Shown here piece by piece: positions 54,911 through 64,000 of a stretch of 64,000 nucleotides of DNA. This DNA is from Burkholderia catarinensis (GTDB taxonomy: Bacteria > Pseudomonadota > Gammaproteobacteria > Burkholderiales > Burkholderiaceae). The stretch covers positions 124,001 through 188,000 of the forward strand of contig NZ_MDEQ02000001.1 of assembly GCF_001883705.2 (NCBI RefSeq), given 5' to 3'. Below the pieces are notes generated by a model, which searched no databases, had not been told where the DNA came from, and saw only the letters and a program-made list of their open reading frames with translations. Numbering within the stretch: the stretch's first letter is position 1; every line of letters starts with the position of its first letter. The position numbers and the translations under genes are program-made.

Positions 54911-54935
54911 CCGCGCGGCCGGTGAAGCCGCGCGG
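54911..54935 (+). promoter_or_regulatory. Stem-loop at the ribosome site of the short TpsA
   Basis: CCGCGCGGC-7-GCCGCGCGG, a perfect 9-bp GC stem ending 11 bases before ATG 54947. No ribosome site is visible, so initiation may depend on opening of this hairpin. Confidence 0.5.
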
Positions 54936-54946
54936 ATGACCACAAG

Positions 54947-57103
54947 ATGGCACGCTGTAATTCGATACGGCGCGCGGGCACTGGGAGCCTGCGCGTGATC
55001 TTCTTTTGCCTGGCCGCGGCGGGTGCGCTGCCGCGCGCAGCGTCGGCCGCCGGCATCGTGCCGGACGGCGGCACGTCCACGCACGTGTCGATCGGGCCGA
55101 ACGGCCGGCAACTCGTCGATCTGGCGCCGGCCGTCGGCGGCGTGTCGAACAACACCTATTCTTCGTTCAACGTGACGACGGCCGGCGCGACGCTGAACAA
55201 CGTCGGCGTCAATGCGCGCACGATCGTCAACCAGGTGACGAGCACGAACCCGAGCCTGATCGAAGGCCAGATCGCCGTCGCGGGGTCGCGGGCGAACGTC
55301 GTGCTGGCCAATCCGAACGGCATCACCATCAACGGCGGATCGTTCGTCAACACCGGGCACGTCGCGCTGTCCACCGGCAGCGTGAGTTTCAACGACCTGC
55401 AGATCGCGCCCGGCATCTATCAGCGCAACGTGCTGCTCGACACCGCGACCGGCACGATCGTCGTCGGCCCCGGCGGCCTCGCGAGCGCGCTGATCGGCCT
55501 CGACCTGATCGCCAGGAACATTCGCATCGAAGGCCCGCTGAACAACACGTTCTCGTCGCCGACGGCCGGCGTGCGGCTGCTGGCCGGCCGCGGTCGTGTC
55601 GAGCTGAACACCGGGCTGTCGCCGACCGACAACGCGAACGACTGGCTCTCGCGCAAGGCGACGATGAACCCCGACACGGCGTCGTCGTATGCGATCGACA
55701 TCACGGCCGCCGGCAGCCTGACCAGCGGGCGCGTGCAGCTGATCGTCACGGATCGCGGCCCCGGCGTGCGCAGCGCCGGCCCGCTGAACGCGTCACTCGG
55801 CGATTTCACGCTGACGTCGAATGGCAGCGTCGAGCTGTCGAACACGAAGATCGACGTCGCGCGCGACTTCAGCGTCACCGCGCAGGGCGGCATCGCGCTG
55901 GCCGACACGCAGATCAAGGTCAACGGCGGCAGCGCGAGCGTCGCGTCCGCCGGCGCGATCATGTTCGCCGGCAGCAGCCTGCTCGCGTCCGGCGGCGTGA
56001 AGCTGACCGGCGCCGGGATCGCGCTCGCGCCCGACGCGGCGCAGGCGGGCTCGACCATCGCGTCGTCGCAAAGCGGCGTCGTGCTGAAGAGCAGCGCGGA
56101 TATCGCGAACGTCGGCTCGCTCGTGCAGGGTCAGGCCGCGATCGACGCGGATGCCGATTCGGCCGGTGCCGTCACGCTGAACGCGGCTGGCCGCATCCTG
56201 AACCAGTCGCTGCCGCAGACGCGGCTCGGCATCCTGTTCGGCGTGCAGGGCGACGTGTCGCTGACGGCGGGCGCGGATATCGTCAACCAGAATGCGCGGA
56301 TCCTGTCGAACCAAAACGTGTCCGTCGTCGCCGGCGGCGACGTGAACAACGTCGTCGACCACAGCACCGGCGAGCAGAACGGCGCGGTGGTCGGCTTCTC
56401 GGAGCGCGGCGGGCGCTTCCTGTTCCTGCAGCATCGCAGCGACGGCTTCACGGTCGATTACGGCGCGCTCGCGGATGCGACGAAGCTCGCATACATCACC
56501 GCGGATGCCGGCGACGTGACGATCCGCGCCGCGAACGTGACCAACATCGGCGGCTCGATCCTGTCGAACGGCGGCGCGATCGAGATCGCCGCACGCGACC
56601 GGCTGCTGACGCAGGCCGTGTTCACCGGGCAGGCGTCGTACCGGCGCACGTGCTTCGTGTTCTGCCGCGCGAGTGCGTCGTCGAATGTGCGGGCGCTCGG
56701 CGGCATCATCGAGGCCAACACCGACATCACGCTGAAGGCCGGCACGCAGATCACCAACACCGGCGGCACGGTGCTCGCGCTCGGCAACCTCACGCTCGAC
56801 GCGCCGAAGACACTCGCGCATGGCGTGGCGGGCTACACCGCGATCAACCGCGACCACGACCTGAAGGCGTGGTTCGGCAATCGCTGGGCGGCGATCTATG
56901 CGGCCGATACGGGCGGCATCTTCACCGGCGGGTCCGGCAAGGTACGTCTGACCGGCGAGGCCGACATCGAGGGCGGCGCCTTCAACGCGCCTGACGGCGT
57001 GTCGGCGGCAGGCGGCGTGGTAACGATTCGTCCGCCGGGCCGCCAACCGGTGACGATCGGCAACGGCAATCACCTGGGGCTCGTGTCTTGGTTCGGGCTG
57101 TGA
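54947..57103 (+). CDS. Short two-partner-secretion exoprotein (TpsA, filamentous haemagglutinin-type)
   Basis: 718 residues. The signal peptide ends at ...PRAASAAGIVPDGGTST. The TPS domain (residues ~30-270) has the family motifs NxxG and NPNGI: VLANPNGITINGGSFVN, with SSFNVTTAGATLNNVGVNARTIVNQV before it. Then come imperfect beta-helix repeats of ~20 residues. It ends without the long haemagglutinin or toxin tail, only LGLVSWFGL, so it is about a fifth of a classical TpsA. The GTG start of the TpsB gene overlaps its stop. Two Cys pairs (RRTCFVFC) are unusual in TpsA. Confidence 0.85.
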   Translation: MARCNSIRRAGTGSLRVIFFCLAAAGALPRAASAAGIVPDGGTSTHVSIGPNGRQLVDLAPAVGGVSNNTYSSFNVTTAGATLNNVGVNARTIVNQVTSTNPSLIEGQIAVAGSRANVVLANPNGITINGGSFVNTGHVALSTGSVSFNDLQIAPGIYQRNVLLDTATGTIVVGPGGLASALIGLDLIARNIRIEGPLNNTFSSPTAGVRLLAGRGRVELNTGLSPTDNANDWLSRKATMNPDTASSYAIDITAAGSLTSGRVQLIVTDRGPGVRSAGPLNASLGDFTLTSNGSVELSNTKIDVARDFSVTAQGGIALADTQIKVNGGSASVASAGAIMFAGSSLLASGGVKLTGAGIALAPDAAQAGSTIASSQSGVVLKSSADIANVGSLVQGQAAIDADADSAGAVTLNAAGRILNQSLPQTRLGILFGVQGDVSLTAGADIVNQNARILSNQNVSVVAGGDVNNVVDHSTGEQNGAVVGFSERGGRFLFLQHRSDGFTVDYGALADATKLAYITADAGDVTIRAANVTNIGGSILSNGGAIEIAARDRLLTQAVFTGQASYRRTCFVFCRASASSNVRALGGIIEANTDITLKAGTQITNTGGTVLALGNLTLDAPKTLAHGVAGYTAINRDHDLKAWFGNRWAAIYAADTGGIFTGGSGKVRLTGEADIEGGAFNAPDGVSAAGGVVTIRPPGRQPVTIGNGNHLGLVSWFGL

Positions 57104-58893
57104 CGGCTCGTGCGCTGCTACTGGCCCGCGCGCTCCTGCTGACTGCAGGCGCGGCGTCGCTGCACGCGCATGCGCAGCTCGCGGGCGGGATCCCGCCGGG
57201 CATCGCCGCGCCGCGCGTCGAACAGGATCCGGCGCAGCGGCTGCTGCAGGAGCAGCGCGACCGCCAGCGCAGCGAAGAGATCGCACAGCCGCCCGCGCAG
57301 ATCGCCGTGCCGGAACAGCCGGCGATGCCGAACCTGCCGGCCGATGCCGATGTCGAGACGCTGCCCGATGTCGCGCCGACGTTCCGGATCGACCATGTCG
57401 AATTCACCGGCGACACGATTCTCGGCCAGCCCGAACTCGACCGCATCGCCGCACCGTTCATCGGCAAGCAGCTCGGGCGCAACCGCATCAACCTGCTGCT
57501 GCGCCGGCTGACGGAAGCCTTCATCTCGCGCGGCTTCATCACGACGCGCGCGTACCTCGGGCCGCAGAACCTCGCGTCCGGCACGCTGAAGATCAACCTC
57601 GTGCCCGGCCGCGTGGCCGCGCTGACGCTGAACGGCAAGCCGCTACGGCCGCGCGACCCGGACGAGAAGTGGTACGAGGTGCGCGGCGGGGGCCTGCTGA
57701 CCGAAGCCGGCACCGCATGGGCGTTCGCGAGCGGCCCGGGCGACCCGCTGCGCCTGCCCGATCTCGAGCAGGGCGTCGACCAGATCAACCGGCTGCGCCG
57801 CAATCAGGCCGAGATCCAGATCCTGCCGGGCGAGACGCCGGGCGATTCGATCGTCGCGATTTCGAACCGCGCCGGCGATCGCCTGCATTACGACTTCGGC
57901 GTCGACACCTACGGCAGCTCGCAGACGGGCAAGATGCGCTACCGCGCGGGCGTCGAAGCCGACAACGTGATCGGGCTGCAGGAATCGCTGTCGTTCAACT
58001 ACGTCGGCACGACCGACACGAACGCGGTGGTGTTCTCGGCGGCGGTGCCGTACGGCTACCAGACCTTCAGCTACACGGTGTCGATGTCCGAGTACCAGCA
58101 GGCGATCGGCGACGTCGCGCTGCTCGAAGGCCGCACGTTCAGCCAGATGCTTGGCTGGAACGACGTGCTCGTGCGCTCGCCGCGCGGGCGCGTGAGCGTC
58201 GACGTGACGCTCAACAAGCTGCGCACCGAACGCGACTTGAACGGCCTGCCGCTGTCGCCGCAGAACCTCACGGTGCTGCGTGTCGGGCTGAACGGGCTCG
58301 TGCGCTTCGCCGCGCGCGGCCAGGGCGCCGCGGCGACCTGGGACGTTGGCGTGTCGCAGGGGCTGCCGTGGCTGTCGGCCACTCACGACCCGGCCGACAT
58401 TGGCATCGACGACGCGCACAGCCAGTTCACCAAGCTCGACGCGACCGCCACGCTGCAGATGTCGCTCGGCACGCTCGCGGGCTCCGTCTGGGCCTATCGC
58501 GGCACGTTGCGCGGCCAGTACAGCCGCGTCGCGCTGTTCGGCAACGCACAGATCTTCCTGGGCGGGATGAGCTCGGTGCGCGGCTTTACCGAAGGCGGGA
58601 TGGCCGGCGACAGCGGCGTTTACCTGCGCAACGAGGCCGCGTGGCAGAACGTGCCCGCGTGGCGCGACGCGCGCATCGAGCCGTACGTGTTTCTCGACGG
58701 CGGCAAGGCGCACCTGAACGCGCAGGGCGGCTGGCCGACGCTCGTCGGCGCCGGTGTCGGCGCGCGCGCGCAATGGCGCCTGAAGAGCGGCACCGTGTCG
58801 ACCGAGGTGCTGCTCGGGCAGGCGCTCGCGCAGCCGGCGGCACTCGGCAGGAAAGCCACCGTATTGCTGGCCACACTCAACTGGACCGATTGA
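57100..58893 (+). CDS. TpsB outer-membrane transporter (ShlB/FhaC/HecB family)
   Basis: 597 residues from GTG 57100, which overlaps the TpsA stop (GTGA); TTG 57088 is less likely. Signal peptide LLLARALLLTAGAASLHAHAQ, Gln/Arg-rich linker, POTRA domains (FRIDHVEFTGDTILGQPELDRIAAPF, RGFITTRAYLGPQNLASGTLKINLVPG) and a 16-strand barrel with VRGF in SSVRGFTEGG and a C-terminal strand ending LLATLNWTD. It exports the adjacent TpsA proteins across the outer membrane. Confidence 0.92.
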   Translation: MTARALLLARALLLTAGAASLHAHAQLAGGIPPGIAAPRVEQDPAQRLLQEQRDRQRSEEIAQPPAQIAVPEQPAMPNLPADADVETLPDVAPTFRIDHVEFTGDTILGQPELDRIAAPFIGKQLGRNRINLLLRRLTEAFISRGFITTRAYLGPQNLASGTLKINLVPGRVAALTLNGKPLRPRDPDEKWYEVRGGGLLTEAGTAWAFASGPGDPLRLPDLEQGVDQINRLRRNQAEIQILPGETPGDSIVAISNRAGDRLHYDFGVDTYGSSQTGKMRYRAGVEADNVIGLQESLSFNYVGTTDTNAVVFSAAVPYGYQTFSYTVSMSEYQQAIGDVALLEGRTFSQMLGWNDVLVRSPRGRVSVDVTLNKLRTERDLNGLPLSPQNLTVLRVGLNGLVRFAARGQGAAATWDVGVSQGLPWLSATHDPADIGIDDAHSQFTKLDATATLQMSLGTLAGSVWAYRGTLRGQYSRVALFGNAQIFLGGMSSVRGFTEGGMAGDSGVYLRNEAAWQNVPAWRDARIEPYVFLDGGKAHLNAQGGWPTLVGAGVGARAQWRLKSGTVSTEVLLGQALAQPAALGRKATVLLATLNWTD

Positions 58894-58904
58894 AGGGGAA
58901 CCTC

Positions 58905-59837
58905 ATGCATCGCTTGTCGAACCGTAGTGCCGTTGCAACCCGCTCGACCCTGTCCGCGCACGTGCGCCACCTGGGCCTCGGGCTCGCCGTCGCCGCGCTC
59001 TGCGGCGTGGCCGCGCCGCATGCGCACGCGGCGACCAAGACGGCCCGCAAGGCCGCCGACGCGGCGCTCGCCGCTTCCGCGCCGCTGCCCGCCGATGCGG
59101 TGGCGAGCGTGAATGGCGTGCCGATCACGAAGGCGCAGATCGACGACGCCGTGCGCGCGGGGAAAGCGCCGGACACGCCGGCACTGCGCGCCGCGCTGAA
59201 GAACCAGCTGATCGCGCGCGAGCTGTTCCGCCAGGCGGCGCTCAAGCTGCACTACGACACGAAGCCGCAGGTCGTCGCCGCGGTCGAGCAGGCGAAGGCG
59301 CTCGCGATGACGCAGGTGTACCTGCGCGACCAGGTCAAGCCGGCGCCGGTCGCCGATGCCGACGTGAAGGCGCGCTACGACGCGATCGTCGCGACGCTCG
59401 GCGAGAACGAATACAAGCCGAGTGTGATCGCGGTGAACGATGCGGACACCGCGAAGCAGATCGTCGCGCGTCTGAAGAAGGGCGAGGACTTCGGCAAGCT
59501 CGCGCAGGAATTCAGCAAGGGGCCCGGCGCTGCACAGGGCGGCGCGCTGAACTGGATCTCCTTCAAGACGCCGATCACCGCCGGCAACACGCAGAACTGG
59601 CCGCAGCCGCTGGCCGAGGCGCTCGTGAAGCTGCCGCAAGGCGGACTCACGCGTGATCCGGTGCAGGTCGGCGACGCGTACTGGATCCTGCGCGTCGACG
59701 ACAAGCGGCCGACGCAGGTGCCGGCGTTCGAGCAGGCGAAGGACACGCTGCGCCAGCAGCTCGAACAGGTCGCGCTGGAGAAGGCGACCGCGCAGGTGGT
59801 GGCGGACCTGATCCGCAACGCGCGCATCCAGCAGTAA
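58905..59837 (+). CDS. Periplasmic parvulin-type prolyl isomerase / SurA-like chaperone
   Basis: 310 residues, AAGGGGAACCTC before ATG. Signal peptide ending ...AAPHAHAATK. An N-terminal SurA-like helical part (AVASVNGVPITKAQIDDAV, LKNQLIARELFRQAAL) and a PpiC/rotamase domain around residues ~175-270 (ARLKKGEDFGKLAQEFSKGPGAAQGGALNWI, LPQGGLTRDPVQVGDAYWILRVDD). Placed between TpsB and the large TpsA with short gaps, it probably keeps exoproteins unfolded in the periplasm. A secretion-linked copy of this chaperone is not part of the standard two-gene TPS pair. Confidence 0.85.
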   Translation: MHRLSNRSAVATRSTLSAHVRHLGLGLAVAALCGVAAPHAHAATKTARKAADAALAASAPLPADAVASVNGVPITKAQIDDAVRAGKAPDTPALRAALKNQLIARELFRQAALKLHYDTKPQVVAAVEQAKALAMTQVYLRDQVKPAPVADADVKARYDAIVATLGENEYKPSVIAVNDADTAKQIVARLKKGEDFGKLAQEFSKGPGAAQGGALNWISFKTPITAGNTQNWPQPLAEALVKLPQGGLTRDPVQVGDAYWILRVDDKRPTQVPAFEQAKDTLRQQLEQVALEKATAQVVADLIRNARIQQ

Positions 59838-59975
59838 GCGGCGACGCCGGGCGCAGGCCCGGCCAACCGTCGATGCGGCATCGGGCGGGGAAACCCGGTG
59901 TCGCGTCTCGCCATGGCCGGGCCGGCCGGTGGCACGCAACGCACGGCATAAAAATCGAAACGAATCGACCAAGAA

Positions 59976-62900
59976 ATGAACACGTCCAAGCGTAAGGTCT
60001 TGCAGCAACTGGCTGCCGCGGCAGCGGCGCGTGTCGGCGCGCGTGCGGAAACGATGATGTCGCGTTTCTTCCGCGTCAACGCGTATGCACTGCGCGAGTA
60101 CAGCGGGTGGCAACGCGCGATGTGCGCGCTCGTTGCGACGACAATGTTCATTGGCCCGATCACCGTGACGGTCGAGCAAAGCCGCGATGCGGCCGGCACG
60201 CTGGGCGCGGGCAATCGCCGGATGGACGACGACACATGGCGGCGGGTTCTCGACCTGGCATCGCTGCGTGTGCGCTTCTCGATGCAGATTGCCGCTGCCG
60301 CGCCGATCACCGACCCGACGGCCCCCATCACGTTCCAGCCCGCGATCACGCAATCGACCGGCGCCGGTGGCGGCGTGCCGGTGGTCAACATCACCGCGCC
60401 GAACGCGGCCGGTATTTCGCTGAACCAGTATCAACGCTTCAACATCGACCCGGTCGGGCTGATCCTGAACAACAGCCTGATGTCGGGCACGTCGCTGACG
60501 GGCGGCGACGTGCAGGCGAACCCGAACCTGAACGGTCGGGCCGCGAGCGTGATCGTCAACCAGGTCACGTCGACGGGCAGCGGCTACGCGAGCTTGCTGA
60601 ACGGTCCGCTTGAAGTGTTCGGCGCACCGGCGACGGTGATCATCGCGAACCCGAACGGCATCACGACGCGCGGCGCGGGCTTTACGAACACGATCGGCGT
60701 CACGCTGTCGACGGGCGCGCCGCAGTTCCTGAACGGTGTTGGCGGTACCCCGACCGATTACGCGAACGCGAAGGCGATCGGCTACAACGTGACCGGCGGC
60801 CATCTGCAGATCGAGGGCAACGCGGGCGTGAACGGCCCCGGCGCGGGGATCGAAGGCACGGTGGGCACGATCGACCTGATCGGCGAGACGATCGGGATCA
60901 ACGCGCCGCTGTATGCGGGCACGCGCATCAACGCGATCGCGGGGCGGCAGTTCGTCACGCCGTCGGCGGCGGACGCAACCGGCACGACCTACGGCACGAC
61001 ATCGAACGGCGCGATCAACTCGGCTGCGGCAATCAACGCGGCGAACGGCGGCGCGAATCGCTCGCTCGCGATCGACGCGACCGCGTTCGGCGCGATGACG
61101 GCGGGGCAGATCCAGGTGATCAGCACGGCGGCGGGGATGGGCGTGCGCACCGATGCGCAGTTGGCCGCGAACGCGGGCGACCTGACGCTGTCGGCGAACG
61201 GCGACGTATCGATTGCGGGCACGGCGGCCCAGCATCAGGCGACGGTGCAGGGCGCGGGCAACGTGTCGATGACCGGCACGCATATCGGCGTGGGCGGCTA
61301 CACGATCAACGCTAACGGCGACGTGACGTCGGCCGGCGCGATCCAGTCGGGCGGCAAGCTGGCGGTATCCGCGGGCGGAAACGTGAACGTCGCGAACGCG
61401 CAGGCGAACAGCGACATCGCGATCGCGGGCGGCGGCGCAAACGTCACGCTGGGCGACGTGCAGACCGGTGGCACGCTGTCCGTCGCCGCACGGGGCGGCG
61501 CCGGCGGAGACGTCACGCTGAATGGCGCGGTACTCGCGACAGGCGGCACGTCCTTGGGCGCATCGCGCGACGTCCGGATAAACAACCGGCTCGACAGCCA
61601 GACGATCGACGTCACGGCGCAGCGCAACATCGGCATCGCGGGGCCCGTGAGCGCCACGGGCCACCTGACGCTCATCGCACAAGGCGGCGACATCACGTCG
61701 ACCGATCGCGTCGCGAGCGGCCAACGCTTGTCCCTCAACGCCGGACACGACGTCGCTGCCACCGGCGCGCTGCAGGCGAACGGCGACCTGAGCGTGCGCG
61801 CGGGGAACAGCGCGAGCGTCGGCGACATCCATGCGGGCGGCGCGATCGACGTGAGCGCGCAGGGCACGGCCGGCGGCGGCGATCTCGCTTTCAACGGCGA
61901 GACGCAGGTGACGGGCGCGGCGCGGGTGGCATCGGCGCGCGACATCACGGTGAACGGCACGTTGACGGGCGGCTCGACGCTGGCGCTCGATGCGCAGCGC
62001 GACGTGACGGTCGGCGCGCGCGGCACGGTGCAGTCGGCGGGTGACCTGGCGTTGACGGCGCGCACCGGCAGCGTGACGTCGAACGGCACGTTGACGAGCG
62101 CATCGAACCTGTCGGTGCAGGGCGCGCAGGACGTCGCGCTGCTCGGCACGACGGGCGCGATGGCGGACACGACGCTGAGCGCGGGGCGCGACGTGACGGT
62201 GGGCGGCACGCTGTCCGGGCGCGGCGGCGTGCGGATCGATGCGGGGCGCGACATTGCGCTCGGCGGCAGCACGGGTTTCGTGAAGGACGTGCAGGCGCAG
62301 GCGGGCCGCAACCTGTCGATGACGGGTTCGCTTGCCGCGACGAACGTGACGCTGGGCAGTGGCCAGTCGATGACGTTGCACGACGTGCAGTCGTCCGCGG
62401 CCTTGCAGGCGAACGCGCAAAACGGGGCGTTGACGATTGACGGCACCGTGACGTCGTTGTCGACCACCCAGCTCAAATCAGGCGGCGATACGGCGGTGAC
62501 CGGCACGCTGCAAAGCACGGGCCGCCTCGATGTCGCCAGCGGCGGCGGCGTCGCGATCGCGGGGCAGGTCAATACCGTGTCGACCGGGACGTTCCGCGCA
62601 GGAAACCGGTTCAGCGTGGACGGCACGCTGCAGACGACCGGCACGCTCGATATCGCCAGCGGCGCCGACGCATCGATCGGCGGCACGGTGAACGCGCTGT
62701 CGGATGCGATGCTCGCGTCGAGCGGCGGCGCGACGGTCAACGGCCTGCTGCAGAGCGCGGGCCCGCTGACGCTGACGAGCGGCGCGAACACGTCGATCGG
62801 CGGCACGGTGCTGTCGACGGGTGACGTGACCCTCAAGAACGCCGCCGGCTCGCTGACGAGCACCGGCACGATCCAGGCGGGCCGCGATCTGCTGATCGAC

Positions 62901-64000
62901 GCCGCGCACGCGGTCGATCTCGGCAAGCAGCAGACGATCGCGCAACGTGACCTGACGGTGCGTGCCGGCGGCGACCTCATCGCGAACGGCACGGTGATGG
63001 GTCAACGGAACGGCGTGCTGAACGCCGGCGGCACGCTCGGCGGCGCGGCATCGATCGCGTTCGGTCAGGCGGCGACGCTGCAGTCGGGCGGCGATACACG
63101 CCTGACGGGTTCGCTGCGCGGCGATACGGTGCAGACGCAGGCCGGCGGATCGGCGTCGCTGCACGACGTGCAGGCCGCGTCGTCGATGTCGCTCGCCGCG
63201 ACGCAGGATCTTGCGACGACGGGCAACCTGATCGGCAACGCAACGACGACACTGCAGGCCGGGCGCGATCTTGGCGTCAGCGGCGCGGTTCAGTCGTCGC
63301 AGACGCTCACGCTGACAGCCGGTCGCGATGTCGCAACCACGGGCGCAATGCGGACCGACCAGGATCTGCACGTTCATGCGGGCAACAACGCAGCAATCGG
63401 CGATGTGCAAGTCGGCACCGCGCTCGACGTGAAGTCGCAAGGCACGGCGGGCGACGGTGACGTGACGCTCAACGGCAACGCGACCGTCGCAGGCGTGACG
63501 AACGTGCAGGCGGCGCGCGACATTGTCGTGAACGGCTCGCTCACCGGCGCCACGCAGGTGGCGCTCTCGGCGCAGCACGACGTCGGCGTCAACGGCAGCG
63601 GTGCCGTCCGCGCCATCGGCGATCTCGCGATTACCGCGACGACCGGCAGCATCGCATCGGCCGGCATATTGAACGGCGCGGGCTCGTTGACCGCGAATGC
63701 GGCGCAGGACGTCGCGCTGACCGGGACGACCGTGTTCACCGGCGACGCCGCCGTGACGGCAGGCCGCGACGTGACGGTGGGTGGGACGCTGGCAGGTCGT
63801 GGCGGCGCACGCATTGACGCGGGGCGCGATATCGCGCTGGGGGGTAGTACAGGATTCCTGAAGGATGTGCAGGCGCAGGCGGGGCGCAACCTGTCGATGA
63901 CGGGGTCGCTCGCCGGAATGAACGTCACACTGGGCAGCGGCCAGTCGATGACGCTGCATGACGTGCAGTCGTCGGGCGCATTGCAGGCCAATGCGCAAAG
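59976..64000 (+). CDS. Large TpsA exoprotein (filamentous haemagglutinin-like), 3' end outside window
   Basis: ATG 59976, open to the window end (1341 residues visible). The N-terminus is a long basic leader (MNTSKRKVLQQLAAAAAARV...) with the hydrophobic core of an extended signal (WQRAMCALVATTMFIGPITV). The TPS domain follows (VNITAPNAAGISLNQYQRFN, VIVNQVTS, VIIANPNGITTRGAGF). After residue ~400 the chain is a beta-helix of ~20-residue repeats (GDVTLxxxGDV... pattern). It belongs to the FHA/CdiA-like class; the C-terminal function (adhesin or contact-dependent toxin) cannot be seen. The TpsB upstream is its likely exporter. Confidence 0.9.
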   Translation, partial: MNTSKRKVLQQLAAAAAARVGARAETMMSRFFRVNAYALREYSGWQRAMCALVATTMFIGPITVTVEQSRDAAGTLGAGNRRMDDDTWRRVLDLASLRVRFSMQIAAAAPITDPTAPITFQPAITQSTGAGGGVPVVNITAPNAAGISLNQYQRFNIDPVGLILNNSLMSGTSLTGGDVQANPNLNGRAASVIVNQVTSTGSGYASLLNGPLEVFGAPATVIIANPNGITTRGAGFTNTIGVTLSTGAPQFLNGVGGTPTDYANAKAIGYNVTGGHLQIEGNAGVNGPGAGIEGTVGTIDLIGETIGINAPLYAGTRINAIAGRQFVTPSAADATGTTYGTTSNGAINSAAAINAANGGANRSLAIDATAFGAMTAGQIQVISTAAGMGVRTDAQLAANAGDLTLSANGDVSIAGTAAQHQATVQGAGNVSMTGTHIGVGGYTINANGDVTSAGAIQSGGKLAVSAGGNVNVANAQANSDIAIAGGGANVTLGDVQTGGTLSVAARGGAGGDVTLNGAVLATGGTSLGASRDVRINNRLDSQTIDVTAQRNIGIAGPVSATGHLTLIAQGGDITSTDRVASGQRLSLNAGHDVAATGALQANGDLSVRAGNSASVGDIHAGGAIDVSAQGTAGGGDLAFNGETQVTGAARVASARDITVNGTLTGGSTLALDAQRDVTVGARGTVQSAGDLALTARTGSVTSNGTLTSASNLSVQGAQDVALLGTTGAMADTTLSAGRDVTVGGTLSGRGGVRIDAGRDIALGGSTGFVKDVQAQAGRNLSMTGSLAATNVTLGSGQSMTLHDVQSSAALQANAQNGALTIDGTVTSLSTTQLKSGGDTAVTGTLQSTGRLDVASGGGVAIAGQVNTVSTGTFRAGNRFSVDGTLQTTGTLDIASGADASIGGTVNALSDAMLASSGGATVNGLLQSAGPLTLTSGANTSIGGTVLSTGDVTLKNAAGSLTSTGTIQAGRDLLIDAAHAVDLGKQQTIAQRDLTVRAGGDLIANGTVMGQRNGVLNAGGTLGGAASIAFGQAATLQSGGDTRLTGSLRGDTVQTQAGGSASLHDVQAASSMSLAATQDLATTGNLIGNATTTLQAGRDLGVSGAVQSSQTLTLTAGRDVATTGAMRTDQDLHVHAGNNAAIGDVQVGTALDVKSQGTAGDGDVTLNGNATVAGVTNVQAARDIVVNGSLTGATQVALSAQHDVGVNGSGAVRAIGDLAITATTGSIASAGILNGAGSLTANAAQDVALTGTTVFTGDAAVTAGRDVTVGGTLAGRGGARIDAGRDIALGGSTGFLKDVQAQAGRNLSMTGSLAGMNVTLGSGQSMTLHDVQSSGALQANAQ
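61730..63998 (+). repeat. Two ~690-base imperfect copies, period 1578 bases, in the large TpsA
   Basis: The stretch 61730-62420 reappears at 63308-63998 with a constant offset of 1578 bases (526 codons). Identity is high near the ends (for example GTGCAGGCGCAGGCGGG and CTGTCGATGACGGG in both) and lower in the middle. It indicates duplication of a large block of the beta-helix, and the second copy runs off the window. Confidence 0.8.

Noticed and set aside
57088..57099. TTG start for TpsB
   Set aside because: GTG 57100 overlaps the TpsA stop as GTGA, the usual coupling arrangement.

Overview
The window looks like a piece of a Burkholderia cepacia complex chromosome. GC is very high with strong G/C third-position bias. 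Family markers include a BambL/RSL-type fucose lectin of 87 residues, DUF4148 and DUF2970 small proteins, and a DUF802/OmpA/DUF2894 gene trio. Genus and complex are inferred from gene content; no 16S is present. Lower-GC patches stand out against this background: about 13.5-14.2 kb (lectin), 23.3-26.9 kb (island), 47.4-47.6 kb and 52.5-53.6 kb.

Layout. 0-6.3 kb: envelope DUF802/OmpA/DUF2894 genes, a DM13 protein, a DUF4148 protein, an FMN reductase, a 28-residue membrane peptide and an isoprenylcysteine-methyltransferase-like membrane protein. 6.4-8.4 kb: a collagen-like lipoprotein with 56 uninterrupted Gly-Thr-Ser triplets. 8.8-13.5 kb: a carboxymuconolactone-decarboxylase-like gene and a Baeyer-Villiger monooxygenase / short-chain dehydrogenase / hydrolase operon opposite a TetR gene. 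13.8-18.4 kb: lectin, then LysR with a GST and a three-domain oxidoreductase. 19.1-23.3 kb: TonB receptor, PnuC-type transporter and small-molecule kinase. 23.3-26.9 kb: a low-GC island with an S66 peptidase, an IS3-family remnant, an OmpA-like periplasmic protein and an aspzincin-type metallopeptidase. 27-35.2 kb: a heavy-metal RND efflux operon with its two-component system. 35.3-40.2 kb: small exported proteins, O-acetylhomoserine sulfhydrylase, an O-methyltransferase and a DUF1176 protein.

40.3-46 kb holds the most interesting locus, an RNA-repair operon: RtcR (CARF plus sigma-54 activator) divergent from slipin, RtcB ligase and a nucleotidyltransferase. Between them lie a sigma-54 promoter and a ~490-nt leader. 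The leader carries a near-perfect tRNA cloverleaf whose anticodon arm is replaced by a GAAA-capped hairpin. It also carries a tRNA-like minihelix and further GNRA hairpins.

46-54.7 kb: an NTF2-like protein opposite a MarR gene, a gene graveyard (iscS start, flavin reductase start, DUF2848 end), a LysE exporter, a LysR / tartrate dehydrogenase / MFS cluster, an orphan PD-(D/E)xK-like protein, a frameshifted acetyltransferase and a small kinase. 54.9-64 kb: a two-partner secretion locus with a short TpsA, its TpsB transporter, a periplasmic prolyl isomerase and a very large TpsA exoprotein that runs off the window.
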